A stretch of DNA of 64,000 nt from assembly GCA_947172415.1 (NCBI GenBank), contig OX359190.1:4526001-4590000 (forward strand). The letters run 5' to 3'. The notes below the pieces were generated by a model. That model searched no databases. It was given only the letters and a program-made list of their open reading frames with translations, and was not told the DNA's origin. This DNA comes from Chondrosia reniformis (lineage: Eukaryota; Porifera; Demospongiae; Chondrillida; Chondrillidae). Of this stretch, positions 11,664-22,494 are shown piece by piece; positions within the stretch are counted from its first letter, which is position 1; every line of letters begins with the position of its first letter. Made by a program: the position numbers and the translations under genes.

Positions 11664-12441
11664 TTTCTTGTATAATATAATGAATTACATCCATATATAT
11701 ATAATTATATAATGTAGCTTTTTTATGGCTCATTGCAACTTTGTAAGCTGAAAATTGCATGCATGTTGAGTGTATATTGCTGGCTGGAAATGCAAATGTA
11801 TGGCTGACGAGGCAAATTTAATTATCTTATTATTGGCTTCCTATGGCCTACTGGGTCTCAAGGTTTTTGGAAAATTCAGGTTGGCAGGCCTGATACAGTG
11901 CTCCTTAGACTTGCTCTTTGGATGAGGCTTTTGCAGCAAGAGGTGTGGAAGAATTGCACAAGCTTTGAGGGTGACACTTTCTAGAACTGTGGCATCGGCA
12001 TACGCTCGGTAAAGTCTGGCAAGTTCACGAACGAATTGACACCCACCTTTCCCATATGGAACAAGCAGCATATTCTGACGCCAGTGAACCACCTCTTCAT
12101 AGGCGGCATTAATAGTTTTTTTCCAAAGATGAGCCGTCAAGATCTCCCCAATGGTAATTAGCAGGTAGCAGTGTCATTGGAACTTAGGGTGCGCGATTGG
12201 CGGTATTGGCAGTATTTATCAGATTAACTTCTCCACTAGAAGAACTCACACAAGGTGGCGATGAATGACTGGGCAGTGATGAGGCTACTGACAATGATTG
12301 TGGGTCTAATTCATCTGAATGTTGTTGATTTCTGCATTGTCCGGCTGTAGAAGGCCAGCAGTCTGAACATCGATTACCCGCTTTAACACAGGCACAGCTT
12401 ATACACCGTTCATTCTTCTTACAAGAGCAACATTTGGGCAT

Positions 12442-13079
12442 CTTCAGGCCGCTAGCAGTAAAGTCTGCAACTTATCTCAACACAGTTACCAAGAACAATC
12501 AAGCAAATACTAATCGTAAAATCTAACGAAGGTAGCCATTTTTTCGCACTTGTTCAATTGAACACTTTGAAATTCATAAAATAATTAAAAATTTCGCAAC
12601 CATGTTACAGAAACTGTCCACCTGGTAGTTCCAAGAGTAGGTGAGCTCTTAGATGGGCTTCCAGCCACTCTTGTACTTGAGACTACGTTCTATTTTTTTC
12701 TTTCATCCTTTTAGCACACCATTCATCAAGTAATCTTATGAATTTATTTGCATCTGCATGTAAAAGATCAGAAGAAAACATTTATATTCCATATTCCATA
12801 ACCCTAACCTAATATGTATATCATGGCTCACTTACCTGGCTATGCATTTATTGTAAATGGAATCAACATTGTATACATTATATATTCATTTATAAGTCAC
12901 CTGAAGATCTCCATGGCAAAGTATGAGTGTAAATTCGAAATGTTTCATTATCACTCTCAAGGTCAGACTCTTCTGTCATATGGTTGACAGTGATGTCTTT
13001 AAAGAGATCCCTCTCCCTCTTATAGATGACAAAAGCTCTTTGATCATGTTTCTATAGGTTATAGATTAAGAAAGTATAC
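12442..13079. other. No gene recognised
   Basis: AT-rich spacer between the RT gene and the Helitron remnant. Weak Helitron-like coding may begin before 13080 but is too decayed to call. Confidence 0.4.
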
Positions 13080-14860
13080 ATTTGATGGATTTTCTCAAGG
13101 GATGCATCTTTGGTAAGATGCTAGCATGACTGTACCCCACTGAGTTCCAGAAGCGTGGCCTCCCACATGTCCACATCTTGGCCTGGTTAGTGCCCAGAGA
13201 CAAAATACACCCTGACATGATACACAAGGTCATTTCTGCCGAAATCCCCTCTTCTTCTTTGGATACTCAATTTCATGCCATCGTCAAGGCACATATGGTG
13301 CATGGACCATGTCGTGTACTCAACAGGAAGAGTCCATGCATGAAGGATGGAAAGTGCTCAAAGAGGTTTCCAGAGGAATATTTAAGGTCAACAGAGCAAG
13401 GGCAAGCTGGCTATCCCAGGTACCAAGGAAGATCACCTGCAGATGGAGGGCACATGGCCAAGATCAAGATGCAGCAAGTTGAGCAAGATATCGACAACCA
13501 GTGGATTGTTCCCTACAATCCCAGGCTCCTGCGGCAGATGAATAACCATAGAGCTTTGCATGTCCATCCAAAGCATCAAATACGTCCTCAAGTATGTGAT
13601 AAAGGCTGTGACCAAGCCGTTTACACCATCCAGTCAACTGAGCAGCAGCTGAACATGGATGAGATTCAGAACTTCCAGCAGGCACGTTTTGTAGGCAGCT
13701 GTGAAGCTGCATAGTGCATCTTTGACTTCCCCTCACATGAGTGATTCCCTCCTGTAATTCAATTGGCAGTTCACCTTGAGAATGGGCAGAGGGTTTACTT
13801 CACAGAACAATCTGCTTTGGAACGAGTAACTGCACAGCCACTTCCTACCACTCTGACAGAGTTCTTTGCACTATGTCAAAGGGATGACTTTGCACAGACC
13901 CTGACGTATGCTGATGTGCCAAGGTTGTACACCTGAGAAAGGCAGTAAGGTGTGAAGTTGCCGCAAATGGGGGAATGCGGTTGCCAGTCATCCAGATATC
14001 TTTAAAGCTCCATCCATTGGCAGAGTGTACATTGTCAGCCCCAGGCAATGTGACTGTTATTACCTGCGTCTCCTGTTACATGAAGTCAGGAGACCTCCGT
14101 GTTTTGAGGATGTCAAGAGAGTTGCCGGTGTCACAGGATATTTTATCCCCTGTGTATTTTGTCCACCCAGATAGTTTAAACTATCCGGGCGGATGAACGA
14201 AACTAGGAAATTTTATCCTACCCTAGGATAATTTATCCTATACTCTACGATTTAAGTGTATCATCATGAAATCTTTTAGATACATAAGAAGCAACCTTGG
14301 GCTGAAAAGGGGATACGATTTTAGGATTTTCAGCCATCCTCACGCCTAAGGATAAGAGAGCATTGAGACAGTAGGCCGATAAATGTGATGAACAAAATGG
14401 TGTTCTATTTCGAAAAACCGTGAAGAATGACACAGGAGAGGTGGTGATGCAGCGAGTAATCACAAGCTTATTATTATTAATTAACATTCATATATATAGA
14501 TAATTAGGATAAATTATCCTATAGTATATTTCATCCCCCAGATAAAATATTCTAGGATATACTATCCTAGAGTAGGATAGAATTTGCTAGGGTAGGATAA
14601 ATGTTCCTAGGATAAAGTATCCCAGGGGGATATTTTATCCTAGGAAAATTTATCTGGAGGGATAACATTTAGAGGGGATAGAATTTACTGTGACACCGGT
14701 ATTCTTTGTCAAACCTTTCGTGAGGCTTGCCAGATGCGAGGTCTGATTGAGGAGGCTGCCAGCTGTCGTTCACCATCAGCTTTAAGATCACTCTTTGCCA
14801 TGATCCTTACAGCATGAGAACCTGCAAATCCACTCGATACCAATGCAAGAGACACCAAGT
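13080..14860 (+). pseudogene. Helitron Rep/helicase N-terminal remnant (copy 1), split by a MITE
   Basis: Helitrons move by rolling-circle replication using a Rep-helicase protein. At 13142-13190 the frame reads EFQKRGLPHVHILAWLVP; PHVHIL is the Rep HUH metal-binding motif. Downstream are PDMIHKVISAEIP, MVHGPCRVLNRKSPCMKDGKC, IVPYNPRLLRQMN, GCDQAVY and ARFVGSCEA, the standard order of the Helitron N-terminal region. Frames break after 13714 and continue with stops: FPPVIQLAVHLENGQRVYF, then SLCR-type text through 14124, then ILCQTFREACQMRGL from 14700. The insert at 14129-14695 lies between the last two. The helicase half is missing; a non-LTR fragment follows. Clearly dead. Confidence 0.9.
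14129..14695. mobile_element. MITE with TGT...ACA ends and CCGG target duplication (Ginger-like?)
   Basis: The ends are TGTCACAGGATATTTTATCC and, reverse-complemented, TGTCACAGTAAATTCTATCC. CCGG flanks both sides (14125-14128, 14696-14699). Excision restores the Helitron frame as DVKRVAGILCQTF, so the boundaries are exact. Internally, TATCCTAG and its complement recur many times, especially in the last 200 bases. No transposase is present. TGT...ACA ends plus 4-bp duplications are described for Ginger elements, so that is the best guess, without a transposase to confirm it. Confidence 0.82.
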
Positions 14861-14862
14861 GG

Positions 14863-16572
14863 TTGAGTGAGCAAGCCATTCTTACTCCACAGCAGCTTCA
14901 CTGGGTTACATGTCAACATGAAAATATAAATTTTCAAGACAGGCTGTGGCCTAGGTGCACCAGTGGTGAAGAAAACCCTGGGTCAACCAGAACAGGTGAT
15001 TCCACTGGTGCCTCACAGGTAGATCTACCTGAATGTAATAGCCCTTCTTCGGTCCCTGTGACGGGTCAACCAGCCCTCTGGACGGAGGAAATGGCTAGGG
15101 CACTAATTGATTGCTATGAGCGATCTGAACCCCAAAGACGTGGCTATCTGAAGCGTTTAGAGTGGGTATGGCTGAGCAAATACCCACATTTGCCTCAGAC
15201 TGGTCGAACCCTTGCCTGCCAAGCCAAAAGGAACTTTGCAGGAGACAGAGTACTGCAAGTAACGGGTAGCCAAGATTTAGATTTGGTTAATGATGCACCG
15301 TAAGGTGCCTCTAGAAGGAGAAGGATCCAAGGGGTGATCTGGAACCTTCAGAGGGATGATATCCTCATGGAACTTTACCAAGAAAGTAAGCCCATGGAAA
15401 AGGGGTATGCCGAGCAGTTGTACCAGGCTTGGAATGTTGCAATGCCAGACCATAAAACCACAAAGGTACCGCTAACTGCAAGAGTTTGGAGAATCCAAAG
15501 AGGTCAAGGTCTCTTGGGACTAAACCTTGTGGAACCTGACTCTTGTGGTGTAGCCACCCTAACTGGGACTGTGGAGGAAGGTGTGGGAACCCAGGGACAG
15601 GAGGAGCTCCACCAAGTTCAGGCTGGGACTGAACAAAATGGTGAGCTGTCTACAAGCCCTGTTGAAACTCCCACACATGATCCTACCAGTTCTAGGACAA
15701 GTGGCAATGATCATTTGATGCAACTTTTAGGCAAAGCAAAAGACGCCTGTCTCCGAAAGAAACCTGGAGATTATTCTGATAGAAAACTCTGGGGGGCAGT
15801 GCGGTTCAACCATGTTGATACGGCACTGCTTCAGGAGGCCAATGATTGGGTGGAGAAAGAGTGGCAGGAAGGCCCTCGGTCGGCCTGGCACCTGAACTGC
15901 CTGGTCTACTCTGTTGCTATGCCTGTGAGGGGAAAAACAACCCACGAATCGCAGCCATGCAATTAGGGAAGGAAATCAGACAATCAGAAGGGTAGTAAAA
16001 GACTGGAAGGTCACACAAGTGACAGGAAGGCCAAGGGCCTTAGGTTTAGAAGACTGATTGCCTGGTTGGATGTGGAAATAGCGCGTCAACAGAATAAAAA
16101 TCCTATGACCAAACGCCAGAATGTACTCCGAAGAAAGCTTGGGAGGGAGTTCCATTCATTAAACCTGAATGTGCTGATCAGAGCTCAGGAACAGACACTG
16201 GGGAAACTCAGGGTCTGGACCCTACAAGAGCGAAGATCGGCTGAACGCAGGAAATTCCATGAACAAAACCACTTTTGGAATACCCAAAGGAAGTTCCGGA
16301 TGAATGGCAATGTTCCAACTTACAATGAAGCCCCCTCAATTGAGGTAGTAAGAGACTTTTGGACCAAGATTGTAGGTACTGTTGGTAAGGTCAACAGAGA
16401 CGACCAAGGGGTGAAAGAATGGCTAAAGGAAACCAAAAAGAGGGTGGGTAGAACCTCCTCTGAAGGTCCCGAGAGCATTGATGAGACCAAACTGAGGAAA
16501 GCCTTGAAAAAGGCAGAAATTTCAAAAAAATTTCAACATCCCTTCTTTTGGGATTCCAAATGGCTTTTTTGA
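14863..16572 (+). pseudogene. Non-LTR retrotransposon ORF fragment, Myb-like domains upstream of the RT
   Basis: Three blocks share one order. Block 14863-15303 includes WTEEMARALIDCYERSEPQR and a QAKRNF end. Block 15334-15966 includes RDDILMELYQESKPMEKGY. Both look like SANT/Myb-type helices that bind DNA in such elements. Block 16066-16572 has MTKRQNVLRRKLGREF, the FWTKIVGTVGKVNRDDQ segment and KLRKALKKAEI, which precedes the RT in this clade. Stops or frame changes separate the blocks near 15303, 15966 and 16520. The RT palm and endonuclease are absent, so the copy is truncated at its 3' side. RT-side pieces of apparently the same kind of element occur at 56.9-57.3 and 61.3 kb. The family is recognised by pattern only. 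Confidence 0.72.
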
Positions 16573-16595
16573 TCAAAATTCAAAAAAGAGGCCAT

Positions 16596-17972
16596 CCTTA
16601 TTTGATAGCTGCTGTGACACCATTCTTGATAGCTTTAGTAAAAAGTGGAAATCAAATTGCCAGAGACAAGAATACGTTATGACTTTCACCCTGGCCAAAT
16701 GGAAGAGGCTTTCAGCAGCTGAAAAAAACAGCCATTCCCTGCAAAAATGCACAGCTTGTGCAGTCCGACACTGTGGGCTTCAAGAGGCCTTTCCAGGACC
16801 AATGTTTGAGACCGATCTGTCTTCCATTTACAGTTGTAGCACAAATACATCTAAAACGGAAGAGAGGTCTGTAACCAGAAAAACACTGAAATTAGTCAAT
16901 GCTTTTCATGAGGTAAGCCTTTGAATAAGTTTCAATAGAGACAGAGGCTTAAATATTTTTCTTTCATTTATGCAGAAGAGGTTGGTTGTACCTTGACAGA
17001 ATTAGTAGTCAATCTGTGCTCAGATATGCAGTTACAAAAGAAGCCCTCTAGAAACGAGGCACGGGCTACACACAGGAAACTGAACAGAAAAATTCAAGAT
17101 AAAGAGAATTCAGTCTTGAAAGCAATAGCTCCTAGGCAGATTTTAACTGAGAGTAAAGCCTCAGTATCTGCATACCTGAAACAAAGGAAAAAACAATATT
17201 TTGAAATGCCTAAGCAGGCTGACAAAGTATGTTCTCTATATATAGGACTAACTTCGAAAATTAATACATAACTGTTTTTTTTACTTAAATGGATAGGTTA
17301 AATCCCACTCACAGCAGTTGCCAACATGACTTGGGATATCATTCCAGCCATAGAGCATTTGAAAGCCTGGCCAATTGGAGAAAGGATCAATTGGTCAGCA
17401 AAGGCCCAGAAACTAGGCATAACTGGTGCCAACAGGGGTCAAATATTAAAGGAGACAGCTGCCAAGAATGGTGTTGATACTGTGGCTCTAGATTCGAGAT
17501 CAGTAAGGAGAATACCATCTAAAAAGAGTAGTTTTCCAGGTAGTGACATCAGTATTGGTTGTGCAGCAAGTAAGGAAGCTATTAAAGCAGTCTGGAAAGA
17601 AATGATACAGTCAGGTATGCTAATCAATCATGTGTACATATGTATATGTATATGCCATTAAAGCAATATGTCTTTTGTTTATATATAGGTGAAATTAATG
17701 TTGGAATTCCATGTTTACCATATAACATCAGTAGAGTTCGACATGGAACGCAATCAGTGACTGAAACTGTGTTTGGTCGCAAAATACCCCTTGCTGACAT
17801 TCACAGACAGGCCCTAAAAGACCACTATCAGTTTGGCTTAGGTGTTTCTTCATACGAGCCTTCGCTACCGCAAGAAGTAATATTTTCTGTCAAAGTGTGT
17901 CTCCTTTATTTGAGACTTTACCTCGCTCTCGAAGAAGGGACGTTCTATCAGAAAGCACTTAAGGTATATTAA
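16596..17972 (+). pseudogene. Unrecognised multi-exon gene, probably decayed
   Basis: Coding-like exons with plausible splice sites appear in order. Exon 16596-16912 (RQEYVMTFTLAKWKRLSA, KCTACAVRHCGLQEAFPG) ends at GAG/GTAAGC. Exon about 16976-17228 (KLNRKIQDKENSVLKAIAPR) ends at AAA/GTATGT. Exon about 17311-17614 (TWDIIPAIEHLKAWPIGERI, NWSAKAQKLGITGANRG) ends at CAG/GTATGC. A last exon from about 17689 (INVGIPCLPYNISRV, GRKIPLADIHRQALKDHY) follows. Phases at the first and second junctions do not match perfectly: 17297 would read into a TAA unless the acceptor is CACAG at 17310. It is therefore either mis-modelled or a pseudogene. I do not recognise the family. The conserved Cys pair and repeated Trp motifs suggest a nucleic-acid-binding or TE-associated protein. 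Confidence 0.55.
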
Positions 17973-19080
17973 AGAAAACATTGAAATAACAAAGTAAGTA
18001 CAAAAATAACGTTAATTTTAAGTGTTCTAAGTAGCCGCATTTGACGCAAATGCGGTACAATGTACGGTCCAATTTCGATGGATTCTTCATCACTACATGT
18101 TAAGTTCCGTTGATTCAGAAGCCTCTCTACGATCATCTAAACACGGCACACCTTCGAGGCAAATACAGGAGGACATTAAGCTGTAGTAAAAGAAGAAATG
18201 AGTAGGAAATATAAAATATAAATGATTACACAATCGCTTGCGACAGTCCTTAACACGCCTGAGAAAGTATACATGTCATCCATCGTGCACTTGCAAATAG
18301 TCAACTCAATAGACTTTCAAAGAATTTCAAAGTAAGACTGTAACTCTAGTTCCCTCCAAAACTTAATCATATTCATTGCCATAACTCCATATAAGGAGTA
18401 ACAGTGAGCTTATGTGTCATATGACTGTTTACGTCAAGTCAGTTGAAGGTGGATACTAAATAGAGTCTTTCCTAAAAAAGATGACTAATGACAAAGATTA
18501 ATGTTCACAAGCACATGGCTCAGGATAGAAAGGTGAATAGCAGACAACATTTGCTATACTGTGTGAAAATTGTGGACAAAATGGGCGAAGAAAGGCATAG
18601 ATTCTGTCCACATTGTGTAATGTTTGTAAGCAAGAGAGTATATTTTAAACACAAGGCAGTGTACTAAGACAAAGGAGATCAATGGAAAAAGATCAAAGGT
18701 TAACATTGTATATATCTTATAAATATACAAAAAGGTACAAAAAGTATTTTTTAATCTCATCATGTTTATATATAGGAAGACCACTTTCCTTGGATCTTGG
18801 TAAACCATATGGTAAGGATTACACAGTAAAATGTTGCCACTGCAAAATTAATGAACGGTAAACTCCTAGATAGTTTTATATATATATCGTTTGTTACAAT
18901 TAAGATAATGAAACTGAAGGATCTACACACTGTGATGCAGTCCAGGATTTCTGTCAAGGGGTACACATATCAGGGGATACCACCTTAAGGGTGCAAATAA
19001 TCCATACACTTGCACTGTTTCTTGACCACTATAATGCTTTACTGTATATGATCAGGACATTATGGTTTGACTGAAGAAAT
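17973..19080. other. No gene recognised
   Basis: Contains the small perfect palindrome CCGCATTTGACGCAAATGCGG at about 18034. Open frames on the minus strand at 18554-18966 are hydrophobic low-complexity readings of AT-rich DNA. Confidence 0.45.
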
Positions 19081-19082
19081 CA

Positions 19083-20060
19083 GACCCGAAGAAGATGTTA
19101 CGACTCGCACACCTCAACGCCCGCAGCCTCATCCGTCACTTTGACAATGTTGCTTGCCTGGTGTCCTCTGTCCGTCCTGAAGTCTTGGCCCTTTCTGAAA
19201 CTTGGCTGGATTCATCTGTTGGTGATGGTGAGTTGTATCTTCCTGGTTATACTTTGTATCGTTGTGATCGTTCTCGGTGTGGCGGAGGTGTTGCTGTGTA
19301 CTGTGCTGATCATCTGTCCTGTGCTGTCCTTTCTTGTGGGTCTTCTGCCTCTGGCGTTGAGTACTTGTGGGTCTCTATTGATTCCAGGCTGTTCTCTTCC
19401 CCTCTTGTCTTTGGCTGCTTCTATCGTCCTCCAAATCTACCTTCCCAGTCAGTCCATGATGTGTGTAACAGCATGGAAAAAATGATGATTACCAAAAAGA
19501 ACCTTGTTGCCTGTGGAGATTTCAATGTGGGCATGGCTGATCTGAACAAACCTTACTCCTAACTTCTCTCGAACTTCCTGACTTCCCACTCTCTTCAGCA
19601 ACCCATTAGCTCCCCCATTCACTTCTCTTCTACTTCACATTCCATCCTTGACCTCTTCATCGTTACTTCCAATTTTCCCATATCCCAATCTTCTGTTCTT
19701 GACTCCGCTATCTCTGATCATCTTCCTATAATGCTTGACATCGACTGTAGTATTCCTAAACCTCATCCATACTTAGTAACTCGTAGGTCATTTAAGAACT
19801 TTTCCAAAGTAAGCTTCGAAGAGGATCTTTCTATTGTACCATGGTCTATATAATTGATGTCTTCGATAGCCTTGATGATAAGATCGACATCTTTAACTCA
19901 CTCTTGCTGGATGTTTTGGACCTACATGCCCCACTGAAGACAGTACGTGTCAAGAAGAAGCCTGCCCCTTGGATCACGAAACATATCAGAGACGAGATGG
20001 ATCATCGGAAAAAACTCTAGTGTGTTCATTATGCTAAAATGTGATACAGTGAACTGTGCC
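19083..20060 (+). pseudogene. Non-LTR retrotransposon APE-type endonuclease domain (CR1/L2-like)
   Basis: The apurinic-like endonuclease nicks target DNA to prime reverse transcription. Motifs in order are LAHLNARSLIRHFDNV, LALSETWLDSSV (catalytic Glu), YRCDRSRCGGGVAVYC, GCFYRPPN and VACGDFNVG. After an in-frame stop at 19561 the same frame continues to AISDHLPIMLDID (the terminal S-D-H motif). The linker then includes RRSFKNFSKVSFEEDL and PAPWITKHIRDEM. Sequence similarity ends near 20060, and no RT follows, which is unusual because truncation normally removes the 5' end. Either the 3' part was lost by deletion or the RT lies elsewhere. The motif order and SDH box fit CR1/L2-type elements. 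Confidence 0.88.
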
Positions 20061-20179
20061 TAAACATATTGTTGTAGGTAACAGTAGTGATCATCCCCAG
20101 TCTCCATCCTACTCACTCGAAATATTTAAGGATCATACAGCAATGTAGCAACAGAGTAGATATGAAGCAGTGCAGCACA

Positions 20180-20579
20180 GTCAACAATAGAAAGATGAAG
20201 CAGAAGGGGCAAAGGAAGGGATATTAGTTAGTATAGATATTGAAGATGCAGTGGAGAAGCATGAAGATGGAATTGAAAGAGATAAGCCATCTACCTCTGG
20301 AACAGTTATGCCGGCTGACTCTTTGGAGGAATCATTCAACTCTAAGACGATTATCAGCAAAGGCTTGAGGAGCTGCATACTGCAAAGAAGAGTACTGCAT
20401 TAGGGAGAGGCTTTCCTGACACTGAAGGATGATGATAAACTCACTGCCTTCTACACGGGCCTTCCTAATTATACTATTCTAATGACCACGTTCAGGTACA
20501 CCACAAAGAGACTTCCAGAGAGCTGAGGGAACAAATTAACAAACTTCCAGTATTTTCTCCTAACGTTGATGAAGCTAAA
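20180..20579 (+). pseudogene. ISL2EU/DDE_Tnp_4 transposase N-terminal fragment
   Basis: The frame contains a Ser/Asp-rich leader, then LKDDDKLTAFYTGLPNYTIL and FQYFLLTLMKL. This is the helix-turn-helix region that precedes the DDE_Tnp_4 catalytic domain in ISL2EU-type elements. One stop interrupts it. Similarity ends at 20579, exactly where the Harbinger-type terminal repeat starts, so that element probably inserted here. The catalytic half of a related transposase is found at 27.7-29.9 kb. Confidence 0.68.
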
Positions 20580-21150
20580 GGCCTCTTCACACTGGCAAAC
20601 TGAATACACATTAATCATGTTCACATATGCACTTCGCATTTGACTACAAAGCCAATTGAATGAGTGCATTGAGTCAAATAACGTCGGGAGGTGGTTTGAC
20701 CCAGCCAATACGCATTTAACTAGCGCAAAATTATTCAAAACGTTTTGATTCATTTACTGTTAATGCACTGGGTTACTGCCATTCTTCGGACCGTCATTAT
20801 CAACACGTTTTTTGATCGTATACGAATCAAAGTACTCAAAAACCGTTTCCTACCAGACACCGACTCCTTGTGTGACGTTTCCTAACCCGAATTAAAAAGG
20901 TCTTAGTAATCATTTGGTGGCATGTTTTTTCAGATGGCGGGACATTGGATAAATGCAGACAAGAGGTCTCATTGGCATCTGGGGGGATGCAAATGTGCAA
21001 GCCCAGCCTGACAGTGTTCAATGAAATGCTATAAATTACCAACGAATTGCAAGAGATTTGGTGGAGTTGGGGTATGACAAGTCCTGGAAACAGTACAGGA
21101 CTAAAATAAAGAATTTGACTCAGAAGTACAGAAAGGTAAGTATGCATGCA
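20580..21150 (+). mobile_element. PIF/Harbinger-type element fragment with Myb/SANT-like gene (copy 1)
   Basis: It begins GGCCTCTTCACACTGGCAAA, matching the end of the Harbinger element at 27668-27706 (reverse strand) and the start at 37029. At 20970-21137 a frame reads IGIWGDANVQAQ, then YQRIARDLVELGYDKSWKQY, then RTKIKNLTQKYRK and a GTAAG donor. This is a trihelix Myb/SANT DNA-binding domain, the usual second protein of Harbinger elements. A frameshift upstream and one internal stop make it non-functional. No transposase or right terminal repeat was found. Confidence 0.72.
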
Positions 21151-21344
21151 ACTGTATTTTTGTAGTTACATACATCACTATTATATTGTATAGGTCAAGG
21201 ATGGAAATTGTATGCTAGCTATACACTGCTTGGCATACAGTGCTAATTAAAGATATGTAGCAATACTATGTGCGTGCGAATCGAGTGTAGAATATTACTC
21301 GTGTGAGTAAAATGTCTAATGTGTTAACTAACAACTCTTTGTAG

Positions 21345-22405
21345 GCGAAAATCGTATGTCAGGTGTGATCTTGGAGATCAAATCGACGTGTAGCAGCAGA
21401 GCCAAGACATATCTACCCTTTATCTTGCTATTTACGACAGCGCATTGTTAGTTTGTGGATGCAAGGACAGAGTATCTTCTCCATTGTCAGGATTCTACAC
21501 ACGGAGGGAAGAGACACGACTTGAACAACTGTAAGAAAGTGGATCTTCCACTGGGAGGAGCAGAATTGCCTAGAAGACAAGCCGCAATGTGGACGAGCTT
21601 TGAAAATAAACAGTGAAATTGCAGAATACATGGACCAGCAGCTTAAGGAAAATGACGAGCTGACCTGTGTCGAATTGCAATGCCTGGTGACACAAAAATT
21701 CGTTGTCAAAATCAGTCCTCCAACTATACGAAGGTATCTGCGCACATATTTGCAATGGACTGTTGTAAGAATGTGATTTGGGCCAATGATTTCCGAAAAG
21801 AACCAGAGCAAACGTGTTGAATTTGCAAGGATGGGCATAGACACTAATGATGACTTCGAAAACGTCATATTGACAGACGAATCTTCTGTTCAATAGAGGA
21901 GACACAGCCAAACAATGCGTGTGACGATTGGAAGGGAAAGGCAGTTGAAGCCACAGGCCAAGCACACACTCAAGTTCATGTTTGGGCTGGCATTTCTAAA
22001 AGAGGAGGTGCAAAGATATGCATCCTTGATCAGAGAATGGATGTTCCACTTTACATTAGGATTTTACATGACTTTCTCTTGCCATTCATTGAAGAGAAGT
22101 TTCAGGGCTCCGGATATCGATTGATGCAGAACAATGATCCAAAGTATACGAGTAAGAAGGCAAAAGAATTTTATGGGTAACAACGATTTAATTGGTGGCT
22201 GACCCCAGCAAGCAGCGGTGACACTAATCCAATCGAACAAGTGTGTATGGAATTGAAATACGACATTACTCGGCATGTAAAGCCTTTGTTGAAGAAAGAG
22301 CTAGTAGAGGAAAGAATGACACCAGCAAAGTGTGCTAGGTGCATTGCTCATACCCATGATGTCCTTCCAAAGATAATTGAGACAGAAGGAGGAATTACAG
22401 GAGAG
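21345..22405 (+). pseudogene. Tc1/mariner-type transposase remnant 1
   Basis: Scattered frames in order give an N-terminal helix-turn-helix region (from about 21400), the first catalytic Asp block ILTDESSV near 21868, and KFMFGLAF. Then come RLMQNNDPKYTSKKAKEFY (second Asp) near 22120 and NWWLTPASSGDTNPIEQV, ending with ITRHVKPLLKKEL. Many stops and shifts are present. The D...D...NPIE order is that of the Tc1/IS630 superfamily. No clear terminal repeats were located. Flanked on the right by the second hAT element. Confidence 0.85.
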
Positions 22406-22494
22406 TGACTGACTGAACTGCTTTACCATGTAACTATCCACTATTAGATATATTATTTTCTGTATGTTATCATTTATACTGTCACAGACCTGCC

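Larger units (their letters stand above)
8784..11892 (+). mobile_element. hAT DNA transposon, apparently complete, with terminal repeats and target duplication
   Basis: The left end begins CAGGCCTGCCAACTCTCCC. The right end, reverse-complemented, begins CAGGCCTGCCAACCTGAA, so a 13-base terminal inverted repeat is perfect. The six bases ATACAG lie on both sides (8778-8783 and 11893-11898). Removing the element and one ATACAG restores the frame of the RT gene (HC-I-HLARR), which proves the insertion and its boundaries. hAT duplications are usually 8 bp. An 8-bp reading with two mismatches is possible, but six is the exact match. The internal transposase gene is open. Confidence 0.93.
7739..12441 (-). 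pseudogene. Reverse-transcriptase retroelement gene with N-terminal CXC-like domain, split by a hAT transposon
   Basis: The gene is read right to left. At 12441-12184 a start is followed by a cysteine-rich domain (MPKCCSCKKNERCISCACV, CSDCWPS, GQCRN) that resembles tesmin/TSO1 CXC domains, which bind DNA. A stop and a frame change follow near 12150. The frame 12140-11893 continues with VHWRQNMLLVPYGKGG and LLLQKPHPKSKSKEHC. The hAT element at 8784-11892 interrupts here. The frame resumes at 8783 with IHLARRLSLWEKGGF and runs open to 7739. It includes GAAGPSGLDAYAWRRL, RPVGIGEVARR, LLVDASNPFNTINRQAAL (first catalytic Asp) and EGTTQGDPLAMAMYAL. The frame stops before the expected Y-x-D-D box, so the catalytic core is incomplete. 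Similar RT proteins are common in cnidarian and sponge genomes, but I cannot name the clade. Confidence 0.82.
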
